A stretch of 64,000 nt of DNA from Neoaquamicrobium microcysteis (GCF_008180155.1 NZ_VSZS01000067.1:248001-312000); one strand, 5' to 3'. Shown: positions 25,196 to 38,515, counted from the first letter of the stretch. Translations and numbers: made by a program. Notes: generated by a model from the sequence alone, not told the origin.

Positions 25196-26425
25196 ATGGC
25201 CAACGCAACGGCAGGACGTTTCGCATCGTTCCTGAAGACCGCCGGACTGACGCTCGCGCTGGTGGTTTCGGCGCAGATCGCGCCAGCATCGGCGGACGCG
25301 CAGTTTCAGCGCTGGGTGAGCCAGTTTCGTTCGACGGCGACCAGCAGCGGCATATCGGGCGCGATATTCGACAGGGCATTTTCAGGCGTCACCGCCCCCG
25401 ATCCCGAGGTGCTGCAGCTGGCGCAGAACCAACCCGAATTTAACGCGCCCGTATGGCAGTATTTCGACAACCAGATCACCGACGAATCCGTCGGCAACGG
25501 CCGTCGCATGGCGCAGCAGCACCGCCGCACGCTCGACGCGGTCGAGCAGCGCTTCGGGGTCGACCGCAACGTCGTGCTGGCGATCTGGTCGATCGAATCG
25601 CGCTACGGCGAGGCGCTCAACAATCCGCGCATCGTGCGCAACATCGTGCGCTCACTGTCGACGCTGGCCTATGCAGACCAGCGCCGGCAGAAATTTGCGC
25701 GCTCGCAGCTCATCGCGGCGCTGAAGATTCTCCAGAACGGCGACGTCGACGTCAGCCAGATGACCGGCTCATGGGCCGGTGCCATGGGCCACACGCAGTT
25801 CATCCCCACCAGCTACCAGACCTGGGCCGTCGATATGGACGGCAACGGCAAGCGCGATATATGGAATTCGATCCCCGATGCGCTCGGTTCGGCCGCCAAT
25901 TTGCTGCGCCAGAACGGTTGGCGTCCCGGTCATGCCTGGGGGTATGAGGTGACGTTGCCTGCAGGCCGCAAATTCCCCGGCGGTCGCCAGACGCTTGCCC
26001 AGTGGCAGGCAATGGGCGTCGTGCGTGCCAACGGCCAGGCATATCCCCGCATGAACGACCAGGCGGAGCTTAAGGTGCTGGAAGGCCGCGACGGACCCGC
26101 CTTCCTCGTCCTTCACAACTTCAACATGCTCAAGCGCTACAACAACTCGGACCGCTACGCGCTGGCCGTCGGCCTTCTGTCGGACCAGATCGCCGGCCAC
26201 GGCCAGCTCTCGCGCGACTGGAACCGCCCGTTCACACGGCTTTCCTTTGTAGAGACGCAGGAATTGCAGAAGCGTCTTTCGGCGCACGGCTATTACGACG
26301 GCGAAATCGATGGCAGGATAGGGCCTGCCTCTCGAGAGGCCATCAAGGCGCTGCAGGGCCGCATCGGCATGTCGGCCGACGGCCACCCGAGCAAGGAGCT
26401 TCTGACCCGACTGCGCGGTCAGTAG
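25196..26425 (+). CDS. Lytic murein transglycosylase, MltB family with peptidoglycan-binding domain
   Basis: A 409-aa periplasmic enzyme that cleaves peptidoglycan with formation of 1,6-anhydromuramic acid. A signal peptide ends near ASADAQ. The SLT_2 catalytic domain (about 35-325) has ESRYGEALNNPRIVRNIV, with Glu in the IWSIESRYG motif, and GAMGHTQFIPTSY. A C-terminal peptidoglycan-binding repeat (about 345-405) contains LQKRLSAHGYYDGEIDGRIG. GGAGG sits 7 bp before the ATG at 25196, which is preferred to 25157 or 25190. The DUF459 gene follows 13 bp downstream. Confidence 0.92.
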   Translation: MANATAGRFASFLKTAGLTLALVVSAQIAPASADAQFQRWVSQFRSTATSSGISGAIFDRAFSGVTAPDPEVLQLAQNQPEFNAPVWQYFDNQITDESVGNGRRMAQQHRRTLDAVEQRFGVDRNVVLAIWSIESRYGEALNNPRIVRNIVRSLSTLAYADQRRQKFARSQLIAALKILQNGDVDVSQMTGSWAGAMGHTQFIPTSYQTWAVDMDGNGKRDIWNSIPDALGSAANLLRQNGWRPGHAWGYEVTLPAGRKFPGGRQTLAQWQAMGVVRANGQAYPRMNDQAELKVLEGRDGPAFLVLHNFNMLKRYNNSDRYALAVGLLSDQIAGHGQLSRDWNRPFTRLSFVETQELQKRLSAHGYYDGEIDGRIGPASREAIKALQGRIGMSADGHPSKELLTRLRGQ

Positions 26426-26437
26426 CAAGGAGTACCG

Positions 26438-27685
26438 ATGAGAGTAACCGCTTCCCGATTGCCGCGCGTCCTGCGGCTGTGCAGTGCGGCACTGGCCCTG
26501 TTGCTGGTGCTGCCTGCGGGCGCCCATTATCCGGGCGTCGCGCACGCGCAGCAGGCGGGCGAACGGCAGACGGGCGGCGGCATTCTTCGCTTCCTCTTCC
26601 AGCGCAGCGAGCCCCCGCGCCGGGACCGCGTCGTCGCGCCGCCTCCGGGCGCCGAGGCGCCACGCCGGGCAAACCCGACGGTAAGACGCACCCAGCCGGG
26701 GCCGGTCGCGGCGCCGGCTGAGCCTGCTGTCGAGAAGGCGGAAAACGCAAAGCGCGTTCTCGTCGTCGGCGACTTTCTGGCGGGCGGCATGGCCGACGGC
26801 CTCGAGGTCGCCTTCGAGCAGAACCCGAATGTGCTGGTCGTCAATCGCTCCAACGGCTCGTCGGGCCTCGTTCGCGACGACTACTATGACTGGCCGGGTA
26901 GTGTCGGCTCCATGATCGAAATGGAGAATCCGTCGGCGGTGGTCGTCATGATCGGCTCCAACGACCGCCAGCAGATGCGCATCGACGGCAATCGAGAGCC
27001 ACCGCGCACCGAAGCGTGGACGGCCGAATATGAGCGGCGCGCCACGGCGCTGGTCAAGGCGATCCGCGACAGGAACCTGCCGCTCATCTGGGTCGGCAAT
27101 CTGCCATTCCGACCCGGCGCGATGTCGTCCGACATGATCGCGTTCAACGACCTCTACCGGCGCATCGTCACAGATGCCGGAGGAGAATTCGTCGATGTGT
27201 GGGACGGCTTCGTCGACGAGACCGGCGCGTTTGCGGCCAACGGCCCCGACATGAACGGCCAGCCGGCCCAGTTGCGTTCCAGCGACGGCATCAACGTCAC
27301 GCGGCAGGGCCGCCGCAAGATCGCGTTCTATGTCGAAAAGCCGCTAAACCGGCTGCTCGACCTCGGCACGGACGCATCCGGCGTGGCACGGCTGGGTCCA
27401 GACAGCGAATTGCTGGGCGCGCCCTCGGTCGAAGAGGCCGCGCCTGCTATCATAGACCGGACGGCGCCGATGGCGCTCGACGATGTGAGCGCGGACGCCG
27501 CGTCCGGCCTGCTCGGCGCTCTCGTGCAACCTGCCGGCGGCGAGGCCCACACCGCGGCCGAGAAACTTTCGCGCGAGGGTGTGGGGCCCGAGGCGACACC
27601 CGGACGCGCAGACGATTTTCAGATAAGGCGGCAGAAAGCCCCCGCGCAGCCAGACCCCGGCAAAACCTCTGCCGTGACGCGCTGA
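26438..27685 (+). CDS. DUF459/SGNH-hydrolase-fold protein, probably lacking catalytic residues
   Basis: A 415-aa secreted protein with a signal peptide (residues 1 to about 37) and a Pro/Arg-rich linker. An SGNH-like domain spans about 105-315, and an acidic tail follows. Block I is [11 protein letters not shown], where the usual nucleophilic Ser is Phe113. Block [11 protein letters not shown], keeps Gly and Asn. In block V the Asp is followed by SDGINVT, with Asn286 in place of the expected His. Two of the catalytic residues are thus absent, so an esterase or acetylase activity is doubtful; a binding or structural role is possible. AAGGAG precedes the ATG, and it is probably co-transcribed with the transglycosylase. 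Confidence 0.82.
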   Translation: MRVTASRLPRVLRLCSAALALLLVLPAGAHYPGVAHAQQAGERQTGGGILRFLFQRSEPPRRDRVVAPPPGAEAPRRANPTVRRTQPGPVAAPAEPAVEKAENAKRVLVVGDFLAGGMADGLEVAFEQNPNVLVVNRSNGSSGLVRDDYYDWPGSVGSMIEMENPSAVVVMIGSNDRQQMRIDGNREPPRTEAWTAEYERRATALVKAIRDRNLPLIWVGNLPFRPGAMSSDMIAFNDLYRRIVTDAGGEFVDVWDGFVDETGAFAANGPDMNGQPAQLRSSDGINVTRQGRRKIAFYVEKPLNRLLDLGTDASGVARLGPDSELLGAPSVEEAAPAIIDRTAPMALDDVSADAASGLLGALVQPAGGEAHTAAEKLSREGVGPEATPGRADDFQIRRQKAPAQPDPGKTSAVTR

Positions 27686-27700
27686 TTTGGACGTATCGTC

Positions 27701-29158
27701 CTACCGGGGCAGGACAGTCTCGCCCATCAGGAACTTGTCTATCGCGTGCGCGGCCTGCCGGCCTTCGCGGATGGCCCAGACCACCAGCGACTGCCCGCGC
27801 CGCACGTCGCCGGCAGCAAACAGCCGGTCCACATTGGTCATGTAGTCGCGGTCGTTGGCCACCACATTGGTCGAGCGTCGCGCATCGACGTTCAGGGCCA
27901 TCTGCCCTTCCATCTCCTGCGTGACGCCGCCCGAGATGGGCCCGGCGAAGCCGATGGCGATGAAGGCGAGGTCGGCGCGGATGACGAATTCGGTGCCGGC
28001 AACCGGCTTGCGCTTATCGTCCACCTCGCAGCACTTGACGCCGGTCAGCACGCCGTCTTCGTCGCCGATGAACTCAAGCGTCGCCACCTGGAACTCGCGC
28101 TGAGCGCCTTCCGCCTGCGATGAAGACGTGCGCATCTTGGTCGCCCAGTAGGGCCACACGGTCAGCTTGTCTTCCTTTTCTGGCGGCTGCGGGCGAATGT
28201 CGAGCTGGGTGACGCGCACCGCGCCCTGCCGGAAGGCAGTGCCGACGCAATCGGACGCCGTGTCGCCGCCACCGACGACCACGACATGCTTGCCGCCGGC
28301 AAGGATGGGGTCGGCAGCCCACGCAACAGACTGGATGTCCTCGCCCCCGACGCGGCGGTTCTGCTGGACGAGATAGGGCATGGCATCATGCACACCGGCA
28401 AAGTCCGCACCGGGAATGCCCGCCGGGCGCGGCGTTTCGGACCCGCCGCAATAGAGCACCGCGTCATGCTCGGCCAGAAGCTCGGACACCTTCCTGTCGA
28501 CGCCGACATTGACGCCGCAGTGGAACACGACGCCTTCGCCCTCCATCTGCTTAACGCGGGCATCGACATAGTGCTTCTCGATCTTGAAGTCGGGAATGCC
28601 GTAGCGCATCAGCCCGCCGGGCTTCGATTCGCGCTCGTAGACATGCACCTCGTGGCCGGCACGTCCGAGCTGCTGCGCCGCGGCCATGCCGGCTGGACCG
28701 GAGCCGATGACGGCGACCCTCTTGCCGGTGCTTGTGGCAGCCGGCATGGGGCGGATATAGCCTTTCTCATACGCCTTGTCGGCGATGGCCTGCTCGACGG
28801 TCTTGATGGCGACCGGAATGTCCTCGAGGTTCAGCGTGCAGGCTTCCTCGCAGGGCGCGGGGCAGATGCGGCCCGTCCACTCCGGAAAATTGTTGGTGGA
28901 ATGCAGGTTGCGGATCGCGCCTTCCCAATCGCCGTTATAGACGAGGTCGTTCCAGTCCGGGATCTGGTTGTGGACGGGACAGCCGGTCGGGCCGTGGCAG
29001 AACGGAATGCCGCAATCCATGCAGCGGGCGGCCTGCTTCTCGACCTCCGGCTCCGACATCGGCAGGGTGAACTCCCTGAAATGCCGGATGCGGTCGGAAG
29101 CCGGCTGGTACTTGTGCACCTGCCGGTCGATCTCCAGAAAACCTGTAACCTTGCCCAT
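27701..29158 (-). CDS. gltD: Glutamate synthase, small (beta) subunit
   Basis: A 485-aa NADPH-linked subunit that passes electrons to GltB for making glutamate from glutamine and 2-oxoglutarate. The N-terminal cysteine clusters for 4Fe-4S centres are seen in [15 protein letters not shown] and CPAPCEEAC. The FAD motif [14 protein letters not shown] and the NADPH motif [11 protein letters not shown] are in order. Length is normal. It follows gltB on the minus strand after a gap of about 160 bp that carries a hairpin, so expression may be partly independent. GAGG lies before the ATG. Confidence 0.95.
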   Translation of the reverse strand: MGKVTGFLEIDRQVHKYQPASDRIRHFREFTLPMSEPEVEKQAARCMDCGIPFCHGPTGCPVHNQIPDWNDLVYNGDWEGAIRNLHSTNNFPEWTGRICPAPCEEACTLNLEDIPVAIKTVEQAIADKAYEKGYIRPMPAATSTGKRVAVIGSGPAGMAAAQQLGRAGHEVHVYERESKPGGLMRYGIPDFKIEKHYVDARVKQMEGEGVVFHCGVNVGVDRKVSELLAEHDAVLYCGGSETPRPAGIPGADFAGVHDAMPYLVQQNRRVGGEDIQSVAWAADPILAGGKHVVVVGGGDTASDCVGTAFRQGAVRVTQLDIRPQPPEKEDKLTVWPYWATKMRTSSSQAEGAQREFQVATLEFIGDEDGVLTGVKCCEVDDKRKPVAGTEFVIRADLAFIAIGFAGPISGGVTQEMEGQMALNVDARRSTNVVANDRDYMTNVDRLFAAGDVRRGQSLVVWAIREGRQAAHAIDKFLMGETVLPR

Positions 29159-29233
29159 AGCTCATCCTCGGACTTGCGTTCGACCCGGGACAGTCATGTC
29201 GCCGGACGGTCGTGCGTTGATTTGATCGGTGCT

Positions 29234-29250
29234 CCGGGGCCGAACCCCGG
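29234..29250. other. GC-rich hairpin in the gltB-gltD spacer
   Basis: Perfect arms CCGGGG (29234-29239) and CCCCGG (29245-29250) with a 5-base loop lie between gltB (stop near 29322) and gltD (start 29158). There is no T-tract, so it is more likely an RNA-stability or processing hairpin than a terminator. The rest of this 163-bp spacer shows nothing clear. Confidence 0.4.
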
Positions 29251-29321
29251 CATTGAAGGCCGCCGCAGCAGCCTGGTCAATCAGCGCGGCCGCGCCCCGG
29301 GTTTGAGTGTCGCACGCGTCA

Positions 29322-34049
<4,728 letters not shown>

Positions 34050-34564
34050 CGCCTTTTCCTCCTCGGCTACCCTTTCGGGCGTTCGGTACGATCCGGCAGG
34101 CACATCGAGCGCTCGTCCGGCATTCTGTCGGCATATCTTGCGAAAGGCCGTTCGGGAAGGCTTGCGCCGCTGGCGGCCTTGCCTCCCTCGGCCGGACGAA
34201 ACCGCCGCCGCTTTCGCGGTTGCCGGCCTGTCCGGTGCCGCCCGCATCGAAAGCCGGACTGGCGGCAATCATACCCCATATCCGGCCGGCGAGGCGCGCG
34301 TTAAATAAGACAGCAATACTGTCCTAAATTCCGTATGCCATAAACCATAAGCACACACAAGACGGATGTGCAAAAAAATGCGGCGGAATGCGAAATTATG
34401 TTGCGTCCAGAAGCGTCATGTCGACTTTTCCGTTCGATACCGCCATCTCCCGCAGGCCACCGCCGCACCTACGGTTTCGTGCGAGGAGCCGGCCCTTGCC
34501 CGGATGCGGCCCGTCGTTCACATTGCCGGGCCTTTCGACAGATCGCATATGGGTTTCCCTACAA
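34050..34564. other. 515-bp intergenic region between gltB and the threonine aldolase gene
   Basis: This gap holds the promoters of two divergent genes. A region near 34301-34380 is relatively AT-rich, unlike the flanks, and probably contains the core promoter elements. It carries the palindrome reported separately at 34306-34326. The stretch 34380-34564 is the 5' leader of the aldolase gene; small ORFs in it look like noise. No tRNA, sRNA or mobile element was recognised. Confidence 0.5.
34306..34326. promoter_or_regulatory. Palindrome in the gltB/aldolase promoter region
   Basis: Outer TA, then GACAG (34309-34313), a 5-base spacer, CTGTC (34319-34323), then TA. It forms a symmetrical site of about 21 bp in an AT-rich stretch, roughly 260 bp upstream of gltB and 240 bp upstream of the aldolase. 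It looks like an operator for a dimeric regulator. The regulator is unknown. Confidence 0.4.
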
Positions 34565-35614
34565 ATGTTCTTTGCATCCGACAACTGGGCCGGCGCCCAT
34601 CCCAGCATCGCAGCCAACCTGACGCGCCATGCCGCCGGCTTCGCCTCGGCCTACGGTTCCAGCGAGTTGGACCGGCAGGTCGACCGCACCTTCAGTGAAA
34701 TCTTCGAACGCGATGTCGCGGTCTTCTTCGTCGCGACCGGGACTGCGGCCAACTCGCTGGCGATGACGGCCGTGGCAAGGCCTGGCGGCGTAGCCTTCTG
34801 CCATCGCGAGGCGCACATGATCGCCGACGAGGGCGGCGCGCCTGAATATTTCACCGGCGGCGGACGCCTTTGCCCGGTGGATGGGCCTCTCGGGCGCATG
34901 GACCCGGCCATCCTCGAGAACGAGATCGGCCGCTACCCGCCTCAGTTCGTCCATTCCGGCCAGCCCGCCGCCGTCTCGATCACCCAATCGAGCGAGATCG
35001 GCACGGTCTATTCATTGGATCAGATCGACGAGATTTCCACCATCGCAAAGAAGCACGGCCTCCCGCTGCACATGGACGGCGCGCGCTTTGCAAACGCGCT
35101 TGTGTCGCTGGACGTTTCGCCTGCAGAGATGACCTGGAAGCGCGGCGTGGACATCGTATCCTTCGGCGGGACGAAGAACGGATGCTGGTGTGCAGAAGCC
35201 GTCGTCTTCTTCGAGCCGGAAAAGGCCGCTGCCTTCCCCTTCATCCGCAAACGCGCGGCGCAACTCTTCTCCAAGTCGCGCTTCATCGCCGCGCAATTCG
35301 AGGCCTATTTCGACAAGGGGTTGTGGCTCGACACCGCGCGGCACGCCAACGCGATGGCAAAGCGGCTTGCCGGCCATGTGCAGGCGTCCTCAAAAGCCCG
35401 GCTCGGTTGGGAGCCGCAGGCCAACGAGGTGTTTCCGATCATCAGGCTTTCGGAAGTCGAAAGACTGAAGGAGGCAGGCGCGGCCTTCTACCCGTGGCAC
35501 CCGCCGCACGGCTTTGCCGGAGGCATCGGCGAGGACGAGACGCTTACCCGCTTCGTCACCAGCTTTGCCACGACCGAAGATGAGGTGGACCGTTTTGGCG
35601 ACCTCATAGCCTGA
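34565..35614 (+). CDS. ltaE: Low-specificity threonine aldolase / beta-eliminating lyase family
   Basis: A 349-aa PLP enzyme that splits L-threonine or L-allo-threonine into glycine and acetaldehyde. It begins MFFASDNWAGAHPSI, as in this family. The PLP lysine is in SFGGTKNGCW (about residue 203), and GTAANSLAM and HMDGARFANAL bind cofactor. The frame opens at 34388 but the upstream part is unlike the family, so I take 34565, even though its Shine-Dalgarno sequence is weak. A terminator follows and is shared with the convergent hsp20 gene. Confidence 0.87.
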   Translation: MFFASDNWAGAHPSIAANLTRHAAGFASAYGSSELDRQVDRTFSEIFERDVAVFFVATGTAANSLAMTAVARPGGVAFCHREAHMIADEGGAPEYFTGGGRLCPVDGPLGRMDPAILENEIGRYPPQFVHSGQPAAVSITQSSEIGTVYSLDQIDEISTIAKKHGLPLHMDGARFANALVSLDVSPAEMTWKRGVDIVSFGGTKNGCWCAEAVVFFEPEKAAAFPFIRKRAAQLFSKSRFIAAQFEAYFDKGLWLDTARHANAMAKRLAGHVQASSKARLGWEPQANEVFPIIRLSEVERLKEAGAAFYPWHPPHGFAGGIGEDETLTRFVTSFATTEDEVDRFGDLIA

Positions 35615-35621
35615 ACGAAAA

Positions 35622-35646
35622 AAGGCGGCGCTAAACGCGCCGCCTT
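35622..35646. terminator. Bidirectional terminator between ltaE and hsp20
   Basis: Arms AAGGCGGCGC (35622-35631) and GCGCCGCCTT (35637-35646) enclose a short loop. A run of six A lies on the left side, giving a U-tract on the minus-strand transcript. It ends the plus-strand aldolase transcript and the minus-strand hsp20 transcript. Confidence 0.75.
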
Positions 35647-35670
35647 CTGGTTTCCGGTTGCCGGAAAGGC

Positions 35671-36138
35671 TTATTTCGAAGCCTGCGCCTCGATCTGCTT
35701 GGCCTTTGCGGGCGCAGCGCTGATCTCGATCCGGCGCGGCTTCATCTCCTCGGGAATGTTCCGCTTGAGGTCGATGTGGAGCAGGCCGTTCTTGAGGGCG
35801 GCACCCTGCACCTCGACGTGATCGGCAAGCTGGAAGCGACGCTCGAAAGCGCGCGCTGCGATGCCGCGATGCAGGAACTCCGAGCCGTTCTCCGACTGCT
35901 CGTCGGTCTTTTCACCCTTCACCGTCAGCACGTTGCGATGGGCCTCGATCGAAATCTCGGTCTCCGAGAAGCCCGCCACCGCCATGGAGATGCGGTAGGC
36001 GTCGTCGCCGGTGCGTTCGATGTTGTAGGGCGGGTAGGTCTGGCCGTTATCGGGCTGTGCGAGCGAGTCGAGCATCGTGAAGAGACGGTCGAAACCGACG
36101 GTTGAACGATAGAGCGGCGAAAAATCGACGTGACGCAT
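35671..36138 (-). CDS. Small heat-shock protein, Hsp20/IbpA family
   Basis: A 155-aa cytosolic holdase chaperone that binds unfolding proteins during heat stress. It begins MRHVDFSPLYRSTVGFDRLF, the IbpA-type N terminus. The alpha-crystallin domain spans about 40-130, with YRISMAVAGFSETEI and AARAFERRFQLADHVEV. A C-terminal I-x-I-like tail is expected near RRIEISAAP. The frame extends to 36162, but AGGAG before the ATG at 36138 sets the start. An RpoH-like promoter and a ROSE-like thermometer lie upstream, so expression should rise with temperature. Confidence 0.93.
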   Translation of the reverse strand: MRHVDFSPLYRSTVGFDRLFTMLDSLAQPDNGQTYPPYNIERTGDDAYRISMAVAGFSETEISIEAHRNVLTVKGEKTDEQSENGSEFLHRGIAARAFERRFQLADHVEVQGAALKNGLLHIDLKRNIPEEMKPRRIEISAAPAKAKQIEAQASK

Positions 36139-36217
36139 GGTCTGTTCTCCTGTGAGCAACACTGTTTTGCGCTTGGACGCCTGACAGAAATCCTTTGTGG
36201 CATTTCCTAGCGTCCAG
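36139..36217 (-). promoter_or_regulatory. ROSE-like RNA thermometer in the hsp20 5' UTR
   Basis: Read on the minus strand, a first stem pairs GGACGC (plus-strand 36210-36215) with GCGTCC (plus-strand 36175-36180), with inner AGGAAAT/ATTTCT pairing. A second hairpin holds TTGCT (36155-36159), a 3-base loop and AGGA (36148-36151), the ribosome-binding site. ROSE elements of rhizobial heat-shock genes place a U-Y-G-C-U motif opposite the Shine-Dalgarno sequence with a mispaired G, exactly as here. At low temperature the site would be masked and on heating it would melt. The match is by eye, not by covariance model. Confidence 0.7.
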
Positions 36218-36244
36218 TGGCCCCGTCATCGGCGACCACGACCC

Positions 36245-36275
36245 AGATTTGGGTGCGCCGAGAGGCGCTTTCAAG
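36245..36275 (-). promoter_or_regulatory. Heat-shock sigma-32 (RpoH)-like promoter of hsp20
   Basis: On the minus strand the -35 element reads CTTGAAA (plus-strand 36269-36275) and the -10 reads CCCAAATCT (36245-36253), 15 bp apart, close to the RpoH consensus. The start site would then be near 36235, giving a leader of about 100 nt that holds the thermometer. Confidence 0.6.
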
Positions 36276-36588
36276 AGGTTCGGCAGCGTCTGGAACATGA
36301 ACGCCAGATGAACCGACGCTTCGGACCCCGTTCAGCCGGGCCGGGCTAAATTCACCCCAACAAACGAACAGGCGGCTCTCACCAACCAGCCGTCAACGAT
36401 GCCGAGCCGGGTGTATCGTCCCTTCCTCCCGGATCGTCAGGAGGCCGGAAGCTGTCCCCTCAAAAGGCGCTTCCGGCCTTTCCATTTTTGCAGCCCGGCT
36501 TCGTGCCAACCTCCCGAAATCCTTTGCATTTGCTACACGGCCTTCCTATCACGAAGGTCGAAATCCGCCCGAGGCAACCCAGCCGCCC
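36276..36588. other. Intergenic region with strong plus-strand terminator; possible small RNA
   Basis: About 313 bp between the hsp20 promoter and the alpha/beta hydrolase gene. It contains a perfect-arm terminator on the plus strand (36442-36479) that no annotated plus-strand gene needs. A CCTCC/GGAGG pairing lies just before it (about 36426-36444). A plausible promoter for the hydrolase (TTGCAT, 16 bp, CTATCA) follows near 36524-36551. No other gene or repeat was recognised here. Confidence 0.4.
36442..36479 (+). terminator. Rho-independent terminator upstream of the hydrolase gene
   Basis: Arms of 11 bp (36442-36452 aggccggaagc; 36469-36479 gcttccggcct) with a 16-base loop, followed by TTCCATTTTTG. 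It has no obvious upstream coding gene on this strand. Confidence 0.65.
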
Positions 36589-37542
36589 ATGCAAGACCTG
36601 CTTTTCGAGACACCGGGAAACCCGATACCCGCCAACGCCTATGCCGGCATGCTCACCATGGCAGACGGCAAACGCATCCGCTACGCGCGGTTCGCGGCGG
36701 ACGCGCGGCCGCTGCAAGGCACGGTGGTCATCCTCACCGGGCGAAACGAGTGTATCGAGAAGTATTTCGAGACCATCCGCGACCTGTCGGCGCGCGGTTT
36801 CGGCGCGGCCATCTTCGACCTGCGCGGCCAAGGCGGCTCCGATCGCCTGCTGAAAGACCCGCATCGCGGCTATATCAACGATTTCGATGACTACGTGGCC
36901 GATATTGGCCCGTTCTTCCAGGATGTGGTGTTGCCCGACTGCCGGGGGCCATATTACCTTCTCGCCCATTCCACGGGCGCGCTGGTGGCACTTATGGCGA
37001 CGCCATTGTTGACCAACCGCGTGCAGCGCATGGTTCTCACCGCGCCCCTCATGGGGTTCGCCAACCAGCCACTGTCCATGCAGAACACGTTGCGGCTGGC
37101 CAGCTTGCTGAATGCCGTAGGGCTGGGCTCCATCTATATGACCGGCCGGAGAAAGGCGGGCACGCTGCCTGCCTTCCCAGGCAACACGCTGACGACCGAC
37201 GCGGCGCGTTTCGCCCGCAACATCGATATCTATCGGCACCACCCAAAGCTCGCCATAGCCGGCCCGACCGCGTCGTGGATACGCGCCGCCTGCATCGCCT
37301 GCGAGCGCGTGCAGGAGCCGGATTTCATCGCCGATCTCAACATCCCGACGCTGATCGTCGCGGCCGGCGCCGATCGCGTGGTCGATACGCCGACGATCGA
37401 GCGTTTCGCGCGCTGCCTTCGCACAGGTTCGCTGGTGACCATCGACGGCGCCCGCCACGAAATCCTGCAGGAGGCCGACGCCTACCGCGAGCAGTTCTTT
37501 GCCGCCTTCGATGCATTCATACCCGGGAACGGATCGGTCTAA
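36589..37542 (+). CDS. Alpha/beta hydrolase, lysophospholipase (PldB-like) family
   Basis: A 317-aa predicted cytosolic hydrolase. The nucleophile elbow is LLAHSTGALVAL, with Ser near residue 128, preceded by AAIFDLRGQGGSDR. The acid lies in AAGADRVVDT and the catalytic His in DGARHEILQE, giving a complete Ser-Asp-His triad. The pattern resembles bacterial lysophospholipase/monoacylglycerol lipase homologues of the COG2267 type. The true substrate is unknown. Its TAA stop codon lies in the terminal repeat of the palindromic element that follows. Confidence 0.88.
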   Translation: MQDLLFETPGNPIPANAYAGMLTMADGKRIRYARFAADARPLQGTVVILTGRNECIEKYFETIRDLSARGFGAAIFDLRGQGGSDRLLKDPHRGYINDFDDYVADIGPFFQDVVLPDCRGPYYLLAHSTGALVALMATPLLTNRVQRMVLTAPLMGFANQPLSMQNTLRLASLLNAVGLGSIYMTGRRKAGTLPAFPGNTLTTDAARFARNIDIYRHHPKLAIAGPTASWIRAACIACERVQEPDFIADLNIPTLIVAAGADRVVDTPTIERFARCLRTGSLVTIDGARHEILQEADAYREQFFAAFDAFIPGNGSV

Positions 37543-37645
37543 AGCATGTCCCCGAAAGTGGGCACCGGTTTCGGGGACAAAGACATGCGACAAAACAATT
37601 AGCTAAAGCCCATGGAGCGAATCTGAAAGATCGCGACGCGCTTTA
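37540..37645. repeat. REP-like palindromic intergenic element
   Basis: A 106-bp element with terminal inverted repeats TAAAGC (37540-37545) and GCTTTA (37640-37645). Inside, GCATGTC (37544-37550) pairs with GACATGC (37582-37588), and GTCCCCGAAA (37548-37557) pairs perfectly with TTTCGGGGAC (37569-37578). A second imperfect palindrome follows to the end. The two terminal repeats provide the TAA stop codons of both convergent flanking genes. I recall closely similar intergenic repeats as abundant in Mesorhizobium and Brucella genomes; no other copy was noticed in this window. Confidence 0.7.
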
Positions 37646-38419
37646 GCGGTTCAGCATCTCGAGTGCTGCGGCATGAAGCGCAGGCGTGGCGGCGGCCACG
37701 ATGTCGCCTGCCTTTTCAGCCGGCCCGCCGTCCCATGTGGTGATGATGCCGCCGGCGCGCTCGATGATCGGCACCAGCGCCACGATGTCGTAGGGCTGAA
37801 GCCCCGTTTCCACCACAAGATCGATATTGCCGGCCGCGAGCATGGCATAAGCATAGCAGTCCGTGCCGTAACGCGCGAGGCGCACAGAGCTTTCCAGCCG
37901 GTCATAGGCTTCGCGCAGCGCGCCGGTGAAAAGTGCCGGCGTCGTCGTGCACATCGTTGCGTCGGCGATGCTCGAGGTGTCGCGCGTGGCAAGCCTCCGA
38001 GCGCCGCCCGGCCCGTCATAGTGCGATGCGGCATCGTCGGCCCAGAACAGTTCGCCGGTAAACGGTTGCGACATCATCCCGGCGACCGCGTCGCCATGGT
38101 CCGTCAACCCGACCAGCGTGCCCCATAGCGGCAGCCCAGAGATGAACGCCCGCGTGCCGTCGATAGGGTCGATGACCCAGACGTGGCGGTTGCCGACGTT
38201 CTCCGCGCCGAACTCCTCGCCCAGAATGCCGTGGTCGGGAAAGGTGTCACGAATAAGTGAGCGGATGGCGAGTTCGGCCTCGCGGTCGGCCTCGGTGACC
38301 GGGTCGAACCCCGCGGCGAGCTTATTCGTCACCAGCCCCGCCTGCCGGAAGCGCGGAAGCGTCTGCGCAGCCGCGGCATCGGCGACGCGCCGCATGAAGT
38401 CCGCTTCGATCCTCATCAT
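37643..38419 (-). CDS. hisN: Histidinol-phosphatase, inositol-monophosphatase family
   Basis: A 258-aa magnesium-dependent phosphatase. The metal-binding motifs are GILGEEFG (near residue 67), WVIDPIDGTRAFI (near 84) and the C-terminal GLQPYDIVALVPIIERAGG. Sequence flavour and length fit HisN, which dephosphorylates histidinol phosphate in alphaproteobacterial histidine synthesis, better than SuhB-type inositol phosphatase, but the families overlap. It is divergent from a MmgR/suhB-type small RNA; that RNA family was named for lying beside genes annotated suhB, which matches this arrangement. It has no neighbouring his gene. Confidence 0.85.
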   Translation of the reverse strand: MMRIEADFMRRVADAAAAQTLPRFRQAGLVTNKLAAGFDPVTEADREAELAIRSLIRDTFPDHGILGEEFGAENVGNRHVWVIDPIDGTRAFISGLPLWGTLVGLTDHGDAVAGMMSQPFTGELFWADDAASHYDGPGGARRLATRDTSSIADATMCTTTPALFTGALREAYDRLESSVRLARYGTDCYAYAMLAAGNIDLVVETGLQPYDIVALVPIIERAGGIITTWDGGPAEKAGDIVAAATPALHAAALEMLNR

Positions 38420-38481
38420 TTCACCCTCGAAAACGCGGCCTATGGCGACCGCCTATTTTTTGCACAGGCCAAAACCGCCGC

Positions 38482-38509
38482 TTGACATTTGTGCAACGCA
38501 GCATACACT
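38482..38509 (+). promoter_or_regulatory. Promoter of the MmgR-like small RNA
   Basis: A consensus -35 TTGACA (38482-38487), a 16-bp spacer and a -10 TACACT (38504-38509). Transcription should begin near 38516, just before the first stem-loop of the small RNA. Confidence 0.65.
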
Positions 38510-38515
38510 CAAATT

